DNA from: a virus
Reading direction: 5' to 3' (one strand)
Length of the DNA stretch: 28,835 nucleotides
Virus record (IMG/VR): IMGVR_UViG_3300013772_000011
Location: 20,722-49,556 of that record
A program made the position numbers and the translations under genes. The notes beneath the pieces were generated by a model that was not told where the DNA came from, did not search any database, and saw only the letters and a program-made list of their open reading frames with translations. This document shows, in pieces, positions 14,645 through 22,092 of this stretch (positions within the stretch are counted from its first letter, which is position 1; each line of letters opens with the position of its first letter).

Positions 14645-16058
14645 TGCTCTGCTCCTTATTGATTTCTTCAAGGGCCGCGAACATCGCGAGCCACTGTTCG
14701 AGATTCTTGGCGGTTTCAAATTCCTTCTTTCTGGCATCGGACGTTTTCAGGCTGATCCCGCGTTCGCTCAACTTGTATTCGAGCGTAGACCAGAACTTGA
14801 ACCACGGGAAAGACGACACCCACGAACCGTCGTTATCGTCATAGACGACTTCCGAAGCGCGCAGTCGCAACGCCAGTTCGGCAACTTGAGTGCTTTTTTG
14901 GTGAATGAACGAGTCGATTCGGCGGAATTGGCGGTCGCAGATTCGCTCGCGGGCGGATGCCAGAGAAGGTTCGATGCCAACGCGACGTTCAACCTTCTGA
15001 TCGTCGGACATTCGTTGCAGTCTGCGGCGGTGAGCCGCAACCCATTTGCGAACATGATCCTCATGCGACCATCGCTCATTGGACGTTCGACCCATCATGC
15101 GGGCGCGGAGGAAGCTGGTTGGCCCGGTTCTGACAAGCAATGTGCCGGAAAGAACAAAAGCGTTATCTCGTTTCGGAAGCCAGCAGACAATCGTGGCAAC
15201 AACGCGAGTGCCGTTCTTTTGTCCACCGCCGTCCCTGCCCGTGCCAGACGGCCTATGCGTCGAACCGCACTTGGCTTCTCCAATTCGCGACTCCACCTGA
15301 AGCGCCGAACCATCAATGATCTTGTCCATCGCCGAAAGTTGCCTTGCAAAGTGGGCGCGGTTGCCAAGTGGCAGTGTCCATCTGCGTTCGCCAAGCTTGA
15401 AACTGATGGCGACTCGTCCGTCAGCCATTTTGTCGAGGCTGCAAGATTGCGAAGAGAGTGGGAAAGGCTGCTCTCGATAGGTGGGGAGAGACGTAACGCC
15501 ACGATAGATGTCGAACCGCTTGGCGTTGTAAAGTTCCTTTGTCTTCCGGTCGACTATCGACGCCGTTGTCCCCTTAAGGGTAGGAAACAGCGCTCCGATG
15601 GTGTGATAGAGCACGGTGCTGTCCGTGCATTTGCCGGGCCTGCCGAGAATCCTTGTGATGGCATCATTGATTTGCGACTGCGGCAATGGTCCAAGCCTCG
15701 CCTTGCCGTCAGTCACGACAGGAATCCGTACTGCATCGTCCGCCGCGTAAAGCTGGCATGTAACCCAATTCATCGCCTGGCCACACTGCCGCCAAGCAAT
15801 GTGAAGGGATTTCCACAAGTCGCCCCACTCCCCATCAACGATTCCGCTGACCGGGATGGTGATAGCCGCAACCTTGAAATGGGTCTTCCAGCACTGGTCG
15901 CACCAGACCTTCTCTTGGAATCGACGCCACTTTCGAGGAATTGCAACCTCGCCGGTTTTCGTCTTTCGGCCACTCCCGATGTGCGAAGAGTCGATGTCGC
16001 AAACGAACGGAATGGGTTTTGATTTGGACTTCGACTTAGGTTCTTTGGCGGCAATCAT
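14625..16058 (-). CDS. Cas12/TnpB-like effector, RuvC probably inactive
   Basis: A 477-residue protein. ATG 16058 has AGGCG about 7 nt upstream and is preferred to an in-frame TTG at 16073. The N-terminus is Lys/Ser-rich with a CDQC pair. Residues 285-435 align in order with TnpB: strand VVATIVCWLP, the RuvC-I strand LLVRTG (310 is Arg where TnpB has the catalytic Asp in GVDLG), basic helix HVRKWVAAHRRRLQRM, helix CDRQFRRIDSFIHQKS, RuvC-II strand VVYDDND (Asp407 at the usual Glu), and FPWFKFWSTLEYKLSERGI. Only about 40 residues follow; the CxxC...CxxC ribbon and RuvC-III DxNAA block are absent. Families of this fold bind a guide RNA and DNA. Cleavage by this one is doubtful. A two-repeat array lies beyond the partner gene. 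Exact subtype is not assigned. Confidence 0.78.
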   Translation of the reverse strand: MIAAKEPKSKSKSKPIPFVCDIDSSHIGSGRKTKTGEVAIPRKWRRFQEKVWCDQCWKTHFKVAAITIPVSGIVDGEWGDLWKSLHIAWRQCGQAMNWVTCQLYAADDAVRIPVVTDGKARLGPLPQSQINDAITRILGRPGKCTDSTVLYHTIGALFPTLKGTTASIVDRKTKELYNAKRFDIYRGVTSLPTYREQPFPLSSQSCSLDKMADGRVAISFKLGERRWTLPLGNRAHFARQLSAMDKIIDGSALQVESRIGEAKCGSTHRPSGTGRDGGGQKNGTRVVATIVCWLPKRDNAFVLSGTLLVRTGPTSFLRARMMGRTSNERWSHEDHVRKWVAAHRRRLQRMSDDQKVERRVGIEPSLASARERICDRQFRRIDSFIHQKSTQVAELALRLRASEVVYDDNDGSWVSSFPWFKFWSTLEYKLSERGISLKTSDARKKEFETAKNLEQWLAMFAALEEINKEQSNGITGN

Positions 16059-16162
16059 GCTATCGCCTATCAACGCCGCTCCACACGAGTGTTGCTCGCC
16101 AGAAGGCGTCTCGGTGGAACGACGATGAATTGTGAATTAGTGAACTGACGAGCAACGCCATA

Positions 16163-16190
16163 ATTATACGACTGTAGTAAAAACAATCAA
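16163..16190 (-). promoter_or_regulatory. Sigma70-like promoter of the effector operon
   Basis: On the minus strand TTGATT (16185-16190) and a perfect TATAAT (16163-16168) are separated by 16 nt. This predicts a start near 16156 and a leader of about 100 nt before ATG 16058. The whole gap 16074-16257 is AT-richer than its surroundings and also precedes the + strand gene at 16258, so it may be a divergent control region. Confidence 0.6.
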
Positions 16191-16257
16191 CACAAAAATC
16201 GTTGGCGCACCATATTGTTTATAAGTGCGCTCCCGATAAAGCATTAGGAGAAATAAC

Positions 16258-16629
16258 TTGACAACTGTAAGATTCAAATGTCCGACCGATGGCAACTATG
16301 ATGCCGGAAGTGTTCACGAATTTGACGAGAGCATCGCAATCCTTTACCTACAACGTGGAGTAGCCGAAATGCCAATGAGTGCCGCTATCCGACTGGCTTC
16401 CGAATTGAATGAAGCCGAAGTGATGAAAGACGTTCCCCGCGCCGCAGAAATCCGCGACGAACTGGCGACCCTGGCCAACGCGCACCTGAACGATGAGCAA
16501 AAGGTGCAACTGCACCGGGTGACGGCGGCGATCGGCGGGGAAACGGCACCGCAGTCGTTTGAAGAGCGGCGAACGGATAAGATGTTGCGGAACACGGATA
16601 AGAACGTGAAGACCAAAGCTGCCGTTTAA
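16258..16629 (+). CDS. Hypothetical head-tail region protein
   Basis: A 123-residue protein with a TTG start, preceded by GGAG at 16244-16247. The first 35 residues (VRFKCPTDGNYDAGSVHEFDESIAILYLQRGVAE) resemble the small N-terminal domain seen in several phage head proteins, in which a position near the end reads ..L...G.A. The remainder is an amphipathic helix (LASELNEAEVMKDVPRAAEIRDELATLANAHL) with a basic tail. No known function. It is the first gene after the minus-strand module and directly precedes the connector gene, which suggests it belongs to the structural operon. Unlike the neighbouring structural genes it lacks the C/T-rich motif. Confidence 0.65.
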   Translation: MTTVRFKCPTDGNYDAGSVHEFDESIAILYLQRGVAEMPMSAAIRLASELNEAEVMKDVPRAAEIRDELATLANAHLNDEQKVQLHRVTAAIGGETAPQSFEERRTDKMLRNTDKNVKTKAAV

Positions 16630-16640
16630 CGCCTCTCCCT
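16629..16640 (+). promoter_or_regulatory. C/T-rich pre-start motif copy
   Basis: ACGCCTCTCCCT ends 8 nt before the ATG at 16649. It overlaps the TAA of the previous gene, and no Shine-Dalgarno is seen in the 8-nt linker GAGTCTTA. Confidence 0.5.
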
Positions 16641-16648
16641 GAGTCTTA

Positions 16649-17575
16649 ATGCCGCTTGCAAATCTAGTTGACGGGGCGAGAGCCGTTTCCATCAGCGCAC
16701 TCGCCGCGCTGGACGAGCCGACGCTATCGGGATTGCTTGCCGCCGCGTCTGCGCAGGTGCGGCAGATTACAAATAGGGATTTATCCTTCCAGGCCATCAG
16801 CGAAAGATTCAACGGTGGCGATCATCGGATAAGTGACCCCATGCGATTGCGGGAATACCCCGTCCACCGAATCTCCCGGCTGGCAACCAACCCCGTCCGC
16901 GCGTTGCTTGTTCAGAACGACGGCTCAACCTGCCAACGGGCCACCGTGGAGACGTTGGAGGACGGGACGGGCGTTCAACTTCAGTACCAGATCAACGGAG
17001 CGGCACTGGCCACGCAATCGTTCCTGTACGCCACGTACGCCACCCTTGGCACCCTAGCGACGGCGATCACGGCGTTCGGGAACGGGTTCACCGCCTCGAC
17101 CCCCACGAGCATCACCAATATCGACGTGACTAAGGTGGCGTCCGCCGACCTGTGGGCAATGCAGGGTGCTGTGACGTGCATCGGCGGCGGTGCTTACATG
17201 ACCGTCTATGCTGAAGACATCTCACCGTACAACTTCGGACCCTACGGCAATGATGACGAATGCTTCGGGTATCAGGGTTACGGCTGGCGGGTGGGTGGGG
17301 ACACGGGCGAGGTTTACGGGGGGATGCCGCGGGGCAACCTGAATATCCGGGTGGATTACACGGCTGGGTATCGGCAAATCCCTGATTCGATCCAACACGC
17401 CACTTTGCTCATCGCGAAGTTTTTGAACGATTCTGGCAAGGTCAACCACGTACTGAAAGAAGTTCGGCTAGGCCGAGCGTCACAAATCATGGCAGACTCG
17501 GTGACAATCCCGCCGGCGGCTTATTCGATCCTGCGGCAGTACACCGCGCACGACAAAGTCATTAGCCGGGGGTAG
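16649..17575 (+). CDS. Head-tail connector (gp6-like)
   Basis: A 308-residue protein. The first 60 residues (LAALDEPTLSGLLAAASAQVRQITNRDL) match the helical start of phage gp6-like connectors, which fold on A..I...TGR-like helices. LREYPVHRISRLA is the typical 'PV..I..v' strand. The end (LNIRVDYTAGYRQIPDSIQHATLLIAKFLNDS) is the characteristic C-terminal 'v.Y.aGy..iP..i..a...l' region. A central insertion of about 130 residues, with Tyr/Gly-rich NFGPYGNDDECFGYQGYGWR, makes it longer than the usual 100-200 residues. Such connectors dock under the portal ring. The identification rests on these end motifs and position. Confidence 0.75.
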   Translation: MPLANLVDGARAVSISALAALDEPTLSGLLAAASAQVRQITNRDLSFQAISERFNGGDHRISDPMRLREYPVHRISRLATNPVRALLVQNDGSTCQRATVETLEDGTGVQLQYQINGAALATQSFLYATYATLGTLATAITAFGNGFTASTPTSITNIDVTKVASADLWAMQGAVTCIGGGAYMTVYAEDISPYNFGPYGNDDECFGYQGYGWRVGGDTGEVYGGMPRGNLNIRVDYTAGYRQIPDSIQHATLLIAKFLNDSGKVNHVLKEVRLGRASQIMADSVTIPPAAYSILRQYTAHDKVISRG

Positions 17576-17876
17576 GCGTCAATGAAAGAACTAAACCAGC
17601 GGCTTGTTCGGCGCGTCCAAGATTATTGCATTTCCAGCAAGCAAGGACAGTGCGAATTTCGTTCCCCGAACATGGCTCGCGTCGCTTTGAATGGAGGCGA
17701 CTTCGTAAATGGTCGATGGTCGCCGAATCGGCTTGGGGTCGCTTCCTGCTCACCTGGCCGACCAGTTGGGTTAGACGCCCGCACCAATGGCAATGTGGGT
17801 CAGCTTCCCAAAGTCGATCCAGCCGTCGATTTTTCTGAAGTCGTGCCCGAAGTCTCCGCTTTCGCCGGGATGACAT
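17562..17876 (-). CDS. HNH endonuclease
   Basis: A 104-residue protein on the minus strand with the HNH layout: Arg/Lys-rich start, C29-x-x-C32 (CHWC), D55-H56 (TIDH), and C80-x-x-C83 followed by NN (CWKCNN). The two CxxC pairs would hold a structural zinc; His56 is the probable catalytic base. It is small and overlaps the end of the connector gene by 14 nt. The surrounding genes run on the other strand, which suggests a mobile, homing-type insertion; an HNH assisting terminase is the usual alternative but is normally beside terL. An overlapping + strand frame is a shadow. The HNH assignment is good, the homing role is inferred. Confidence 0.8.
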   Translation of the reverse strand: MSSRRKRRLRARLQKNRRLDRLWEADPHCHWCGRLTQLVGQVSRKRPQADSATIDHLRSRLHSKRREPCSGNEIRTVLACWKCNNLGRAEQAAGLVLSLTPTPG

Positions 17877-17911
17877 AGGACAAGATTGTATCCGCTCAAA
17901 AAGGATTGCAA

Positions 17912-18130
17912 ATGCGCCACGCCAAACTCCGCGTATCCTTCAAGCATCTGACCGAAGTGCTCGGGCTCCCCAAGGATGCACAGATCCATACCGTCCACCC
18001 TTACGACAATTGCCCTAGTGGGTCGGTGGACTTCTACGTAAGCGGTCCTGGATTCATGGATCGACCCATCGCCGATCCTGCTATTATCGACTGGCCGATC
18101 AAGGCAGGCGACCGACCGGAGGACTGGTAA
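17912..18130 (+). CDS. Small hypothetical protein
   Basis: A 72-residue protein. ATG 17912 has AAAGGA about 6 nt upstream; a TTG two codons earlier is possible. Segments HAKLRVSFKHLTEVLGLPKDAQIHTV, NCPSGSVDFYVSGPGF and DWPIKAGDRPEDW alternate beta and loop. No family is recognised. Its stop overlaps the ATG of the head-closure gene by one base, arguing that it is expressed. Such small genes next to head-closure genes are common and usually of unknown role. Confidence 0.6.
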   Translation: MRHAKLRVSFKHLTEVLGLPKDAQIHTVHPYDNCPSGSVDFYVSGPGFMDRPIADPAIIDWPIKAGDRPEDW

Positions 18131-18492
18131 TGTGGGGAGCATTGATGGATCAATTGGTGACGATCAAGCGCAACACCGTCACGCAAGATGCGCTGGGCGG
18201 CAGGGTGTTTGTGCTGGCCGATGTGCTAACGAAGGTGCCCTGCGCCATTCAATCCGCCGGATCGACCGAAGAATATTACTGGCAGCGTCGCGGAATCGTC
18301 TGCGATGACGAAATACTGACCGAGAACGACCTCGATACGACGATTTCCGGCGGCCTCAAGGTCAATGACGTGATCGTGGATTCTTCCGGCATCCAACGCG
18401 CGGTAACGGGCAGTCGGCGGGATCTGAATCTCGCGATATCTCCCGACCCGATTTATCAGATTGCCACCGTGCGGGTTAAGCCCGCGACTTAA
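18130..18492 (+). CDS. Head closure / head-tail joining protein
   Basis: A 120-residue protein with the features of the phage head-tail joining family (SPP1 gp16-like). It has MDQLVTIKRNTVTQDALGG with the 'R....D..GG' start, a central PCAIQSAGSTEEYYWQRRGIVCDDEI strand pair, ISGGLKVNDVIVDSSGIQRAVTGS ending in the 'Y.V.g' strand, and RDLNLAISPDPIYQIATVRV. Proteins of this type close the capsid below the connector and provide the site for the tail. It follows the connector gene apart from the HNH insertion and a small gene. Length is normal for the family. The start overlaps the upstream stop. Confidence 0.7.
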   Translation: MWGALMDQLVTIKRNTVTQDALGGRVFVLADVLTKVPCAIQSAGSTEEYYWQRRGIVCDDEILTENDLDTTISGGLKVNDVIVDSSGIQRAVTGSRRDLNLAISPDPIYQIATVRVKPAT

Positions 18493-18493
18493 A

Positions 18494-18505
18494 ACGCCTC
18501 TCTCT
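18494..18505 (+). promoter_or_regulatory. C/T-rich pre-start motif copy
   Basis: ACGCCTCTCTCT ends 9 nt before the ATG at 18515, with an A/T-rich linker GACTAATTA and no Shine-Dalgarno. It starts just after the preceding TAA. Confidence 0.5.
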
Positions 18506-18514
18506 GACTAATTA

Positions 18515-19765
18515 ATGGCTGACTATTTGTGGTCCTCAACGGTTTCAACCGATCCCACCCTTGGGGCAAATTGGACGAAGAGCGATGGCACGACCGGGAC
18601 CGCGCCAACAACGGGCGACACCGCAACCATCGCGTCCATCCCCGGCGTCACCGTCGCGAGCATCGGCGCATCGGGCGGGATGGGCAATCCTCCCACCACG
18701 CTTACCAGCTCAGGCGCGGCTTCGGTAGGCGGCAATCTCGCGCAGAGCACGAATTACTTCTACAAGGTGACGACCCTCTACGCGACCGGGGAATCGGTTC
18801 CCTCCGCCGAGCTGTCCTACGCAACCCCAGCAAGCGGTACCGCAACGAATTTGATTGTGGTGAACTGGGTTGCTCCAGTGGTTCCTGGCGGGACGATTAC
18901 CGGATACAAGATTTACCGCAGCACAACCACGGGCACAGAGCTTTACCTTGCTAGCGTTGGAGTGGTGCTGTCCTACACCGACAATAGTGCGACGGTGCCG
19001 ACGGGACCGATGCCTGGCGCGGCAACGCTTACTTCGCTCACAATTTCGCAAACCTTCTCGGGTACGATTGGCACGGCGGGACTCGGCGGCTACTGGCAAG
19101 TCAATGCAACCACCGTCAACATCGGTGCGCCGGGTGCGGGTATTCCGGGAGTCGGAAGCGCGCAGGTGAAACTCGATAATTCCAGTATCCAAACGACCTG
19201 GAACGTCTTTAATAGCGGGCAAAGCACAACGGGCTACGAACCTGTGATGCTCAAGGGTTCGCACGCATCAAACGTCCTTAACGCGATGGGCGGCACGACG
19301 GGTATTGGCACCACGCAACCGGGCGAACTCACGTCGGCTGGCGGAACAATCACGGTGGCAACCATCAACGCCACCGGCAACGGCACGACGGTCAATGCAG
19401 GGTCAAGCGTAGTGCTGACAACGTTGAACGTCGCTTCCGGCGCGTCCATTCTGACCAACAGCGCCGCGACGACCTGCACGGTGTCTTCCGGCTCGACCGC
19501 CAACCTTAAAGGCTCTGGTGCGGTCACGACCATCAACAACACCGGCACCGTCTATCACAACATCCGCAACGGCGGCACGGGTTCGACCACGATCAATAAC
19601 TTTCCAGGAGGGACGGTCGATTTTTCTGGCCAGCCAGCCGCCGTGACGATCGGGACGATGAATATTTATCCCGGCAGCACTTGCAAGAGAAACCCGGCTA
19701 ATCCATCACATTTGACCATTACCACAAGGGCGCTCGTGGAGTGCGGTTTGGAAACATTTAGCTAG
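18515..19765 (+). CDS. Fibronectin-type-III-like and beta-repeat virion protein
   Basis: A 416-residue protein. Residues about 70-150 read like a fibronectin type III domain (NYFYKVTTLYATGESVPSAELSYAT then GGTITGYKIYRSTTTGTELYLASVG). Its final part, about 250-410, has short Thr/Asn/Gly repeats (TTINNTGTVYHNI and TTINNFPGGTVDF) like a right-handed beta-helix rim, as in phage adhesins. The start, MADYLWSSTVSTDPTLGANW, resembles a small domain of some virion proteins. No signal peptide. It is likely displayed on the virion; receptor binding is inferred. It lies between head closure and gp10-like genes, an unusual place for a fibre. A decoration protein is the alternative. Confidence 0.6.
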   Translation: MADYLWSSTVSTDPTLGANWTKSDGTTGTAPTTGDTATIASIPGVTVASIGASGGMGNPPTTLTSSGAASVGGNLAQSTNYFYKVTTLYATGESVPSAELSYATPASGTATNLIVVNWVAPVVPGGTITGYKIYRSTTTGTELYLASVGVVLSYTDNSATVPTGPMPGAATLTSLTISQTFSGTIGTAGLGGYWQVNATTVNIGAPGAGIPGVGSAQVKLDNSSIQTTWNVFNSGQSTTGYEPVMLKGSHASNVLNAMGGTTGIGTTQPGELTSAGGTITVATINATGNGTTVNAGSSVVLTTLNVASGASILTNSAATTCTVSSGSTANLKGSGAVTTINNTGTVYHNIRNGGTGSTTINNFPGGTVDFSGQPAAVTIGTMNIYPGSTCKRNPANPSHLTITTRALVECGLETFS

Positions 19766-19772
19766 GAGCACA

Positions 19773-20090
19773 ATGTCGAATGATTTTGCGAAGGTTCAGA
19801 TTTTCAGCGATGGAACCGGAAAGAATTCGTCCGTAACCGACACGAGCACTGGCAAGGCGATTCCAGAAGCCTACGCCTTTGAAGTTCACGGATCGCGGAT
19901 GTCCGCCGTCACGAAGGCAACCATCTTCTGTCATATGGCGGCATTGGAAGTCACGGCGGAGGCCGAAGTGATTGAAGTGCCACACGCCCTGTTTAAGCGG
20001 TTCGAAATTATAGCGGACAAATACAACTCGCCGGTCGTCACGGATGCACTGGCAGAGCTGCTAGGGATTAAATATGGCGGGTCGGCCTGA
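19773..20090 (+). CDS. Hypothetical protein
   Basis: A 105-residue protein. The first half is beta-like (VQIFSDGTGKNSSVTDTSTGKAIPEAYAFEVHG) with an AVTKATIFCHMAALEVTAEAEVIEV strand pair, and the second half helical (ALFKRFEIIADKYNS). No family is recognised. It has AGGAG at 19764-19768 before the ATG. The next gene is preceded by a nearly identical leader (AGCTAGGAG), so the two leaders may derive from a duplication. Co-oriented with tail-assembly genes. Confidence 0.65.
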   Translation: MSNDFAKVQIFSDGTGKNSSVTDTSTGKAIPEAYAFEVHGSRMSAVTKATIFCHMAALEVTAEAEVIEVPHALFKRFEIIADKYNSPVVTDALAELLGIKYGGSA

Positions 20091-20124
20091 TGCCGACGTT
20101 GAAACAATCAGCTAGGAGCCCGAA

Positions 20125-20493
20125 ATGACTTGTACCCTACACAAGCGCGTCAAGATAAACGCGCTTCGCCTGATTGCTCGTCGGATTGGCGCATCTCCCT
20201 GGTGGCATTGGCTCGTGTGGAATCCCATTGTTCGTTACGGCGAGCGGATGGTGTATTCACACAACAATATTCAGGCGCGAATCATCCCGTCAATCAAGGG
20301 GAAGGACATCGACGCCAGCGGAATGATCTCTATTTGCGGATGGGGTGTCCTTTGGGGCACGGCAGTGTTTCGCAACGCTACCGGGCATATCAATTTTATG
20401 ATGCCGCCGAAGGGCAGTTGCCGCGCGTTCGTTCCCGATTGGAAGTTTGGTCGCATCCGAATTGCCTACCACTCACTCCCCGAAAACTATTGA
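20125..20493 (+). CDS. Hypothetical protein
   Basis: A 122-residue protein with AGGAG at 20114-20118 before the ATG. It is Trp/Arg-rich at the start (RIGASPWWHWLVWNPIVRYGERMVY) and then beta-like (GMISICGWGVLWGTAVFRNATGHINFMM). It is not a clear membrane protein, though the WWHWLVW stretch could associate with a membrane or another protein. Its TGA overlaps the ATG of the gp10-like gene (ATGA-type junction), indicating coupled expression. No family is recognised. Confidence 0.6.
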   Translation: MTCTLHKRVKINALRLIARRIGASPWWHWLVWNPIVRYGERMVYSHNNIQARIIPSIKGKDIDASGMISICGWGVLWGTAVFRNATGHINFMMPPKGSCRAFVPDWKFGRIRIAYHSLPENY

Positions 20494-20855
20494 TGAGCAG
20501 TTCTTGGCAAGGCGATGAATTCTTTGAAGAAGTCCGCGGGCAAATCCGCGCCAACATCGGGACGGCGGCGGAAGTGCTCAAGGCTGACATTCAAGAGAAC
20601 ATCGGGATTCAAGGCGTGCCTGAAGCCAGACGATCGTACCGTGGCGAGTTCCCGCGTATGGAAACTGGCGACCTTCAGCGAAGCATCCAAGTCTCAGGAC
20701 CGACCGAAAGCAACGACACAATCACGGCGAAAGTTGGGTCTAACCTCCCATACGCGCAGGTTCTTGAAGAAGAAATGGACCGCTCATTTCTCGCACGAAC
20801 GCTCCACGAGAACGAAGACAACTACGCCCAGATCATCATCGGCGGCGAAGAATAA
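20493..20855 (+). CDS. gp10-like head-tail joining/tail protein
   Basis: A 120-residue protein. ATG 20493 overlaps the upstream stop. The pattern EVLKADIQENIGIQG, the central YRGEFPRMETGDLQRSIQV, then AKVGSNLPYAQVLEEEM and FLARTLHENEDNYAQII is characteristic of HK97 gp10-like proteins: an N-terminal helix, 'tG.L..si', 'v.. pYa..le.G' and a C-terminal helix. These join the head to the tail terminator. The longer reading from 20130 overlaps the preceding gene and is rejected. Length is normal. A methyltransferase-glycosyltransferase gene follows after one nucleotide. Confidence 0.75.
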   Translation: MSSSWQGDEFFEEVRGQIRANIGTAAEVLKADIQENIGIQGVPEARRSYRGEFPRMETGDLQRSIQVSGPTESNDTITAKVGSNLPYAQVLEEEMDRSFLARTLHENEDNYAQIIIGGEE

Positions 20856-20856
20856 T

Positions 20857-22092
20857 ATGCACAAGCAGATTGTCGATATCGACGGCATCGCCACGGCTCC
20901 CCTCAAGATCAACGTCGGCTCGGGCGGTCACGATCTCCCCGGCTACGTCTCGGTGGATCGAAAGACCGGCGGGGAAGCGTACCCCTTGACGCTGCCTGAT
21001 GCGGTGCTGGATGCCGATGGGAATAAGTCGCCGGTGGCGAGTGACAGTGCCGAAGAAATCCGCGCCTCGCATGTTTTGGAACACTTCTCACACAGGCACA
21101 CATTTACCGTGCTCGAAAATTGGGTCAACTGCCTCAAACCCAACGGCATCCTCAAGATCGCCGTACCCGACCTTGACCGCTGCATCGCCGCCCGCGCCGA
21201 AGGAATCCCCATCCCCTTCGAGCAATACCTCATGGGTGGTCACATTGACGACGATGACCAGCACGGCGCGTTGTTCGATGAGCACACCACGATCGACCTG
21301 ATGCGACAGGCGGGGCTCCGCAACATCCGCCGATGGAAATCCGAAATGAAAGACTGTGCCTCATTGCCGATCAGCTTGAACCTTCAAGGTACTAAACGCG
21401 GTGCGGTGGATACGACTGGGACAATCGCCGTGATGTCAGTCCCGCGATTCGGACCCACGGAGACTTACCGATGCGTCATTGAAACGCTCCAGGCGATGAA
21501 TATGCGGTTCGTCCAGATGGGCGGCGCGTTCTGGGACAAGGGGCTGACGCTGGCGTTCGAAGAAGCGTTGAAGATGGGGGCCAATCGCATCCTGACCATC
21601 GACTACGATTCCCTGTTTACCCACCACCACGTCGAAGAATTGATCTGGCTGCTCGACAACTTCGATTACGACGCGGTGTGTCCCGTGCAGGTGCAACGCG
21701 GCAAGAGTCGGATGCTGGTGAACCTGATGGGGCCGGATGGTGAAGCGATGGACAATCCGACCGTGGGGGATTTGGAAGGGGAAGTGGTTCCGTTGATGAG
21801 CGGGCATTTTGGATTGTCAGTTCTGAGCGGCGTAGCCATGCGAAAACTTCCGCATCCATGGTTTGTCCATCGCTTGGACGCGGACGGTCGCCACTCGGAA
21901 ACATCAACCGATGCCGACATCGTTTTTTGGGAACACTTCCGAAAGAGCGGATTCAAGATCGGGATGGCGTCGCACGTCTCAATTGGACATGGTGAGTACG
22001 TCGGCGTGTTCGCAGACCAAGGATTCAGGCCGACGTTTCAGTATTTGTCGGACTGGAGAAACAGTGGTCCACCGGCAAACACGAGAAGGTAA
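20857..22092 (+). CDS. Methyltransferase-glycosyltransferase fusion
   Basis: A 411-residue protein beginning at ATG 20857; the upstream open frame overlaps the gp10-like gene and is not used. Residues 16-180 form a SAM-methyltransferase-like domain (LKINVGSGG, RASHVLEHF, LKPNGILKIAVPDLDR, DCASLPISLNLQGTK). Residues 190-400 form a GT-A-like glycosyltransferase domain with ILTIDYDSLF as the DxD (D249, D251), SGHFGLSVLSGVAM and TDADIVFWEHF. It is a clear paralogue of the last two domains of the 624-residue protein at 11383, including the RASHVLEH and DCASLP blocks, but lacks the FkbM-like domain. It sits one base after the gp10-like gene within the structural operon. A virion or cell-surface glycan substrate is inferred. 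Confidence 0.82.
   Translation: MHKQIVDIDGIATAPLKINVGSGGHDLPGYVSVDRKTGGEAYPLTLPDAVLDADGNKSPVASDSAEEIRASHVLEHFSHRHTFTVLENWVNCLKPNGILKIAVPDLDRCIAARAEGIPIPFEQYLMGGHIDDDDQHGALFDEHTTIDLMRQAGLRNIRRWKSEMKDCASLPISLNLQGTKRGAVDTTGTIAVMSVPRFGPTETYRCVIETLQAMNMRFVQMGGAFWDKGLTLAFEEALKMGANRILTIDYDSLFTHHHVEELIWLLDNFDYDAVCPVQVQRGKSRMLVNLMGPDGEAMDNPTVGDLEGEVVPLMSGHFGLSVLSGVAMRKLPHPWFVHRLDADGRHSETSTDADIVFWEHFRKSGFKIGMASHVSIGHGEYVGVFADQGFRPTFQYLSDWRNSGPPANTRR

Noticed and set aside
13794-16022. 742-residue open frame on the + strand across the module
   Set aside because: It is antisense to the effector and its partner, whose RuvC-type motifs and overlapping starts are convincing; the + frame gives a composition without recognisable domains.
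17582-17878. 98-residue + strand frame in the gap after the connector
   Set aside because: Overlaps the minus-strand HNH gene, which has clear CxxC, DH and CxxCNN motifs.
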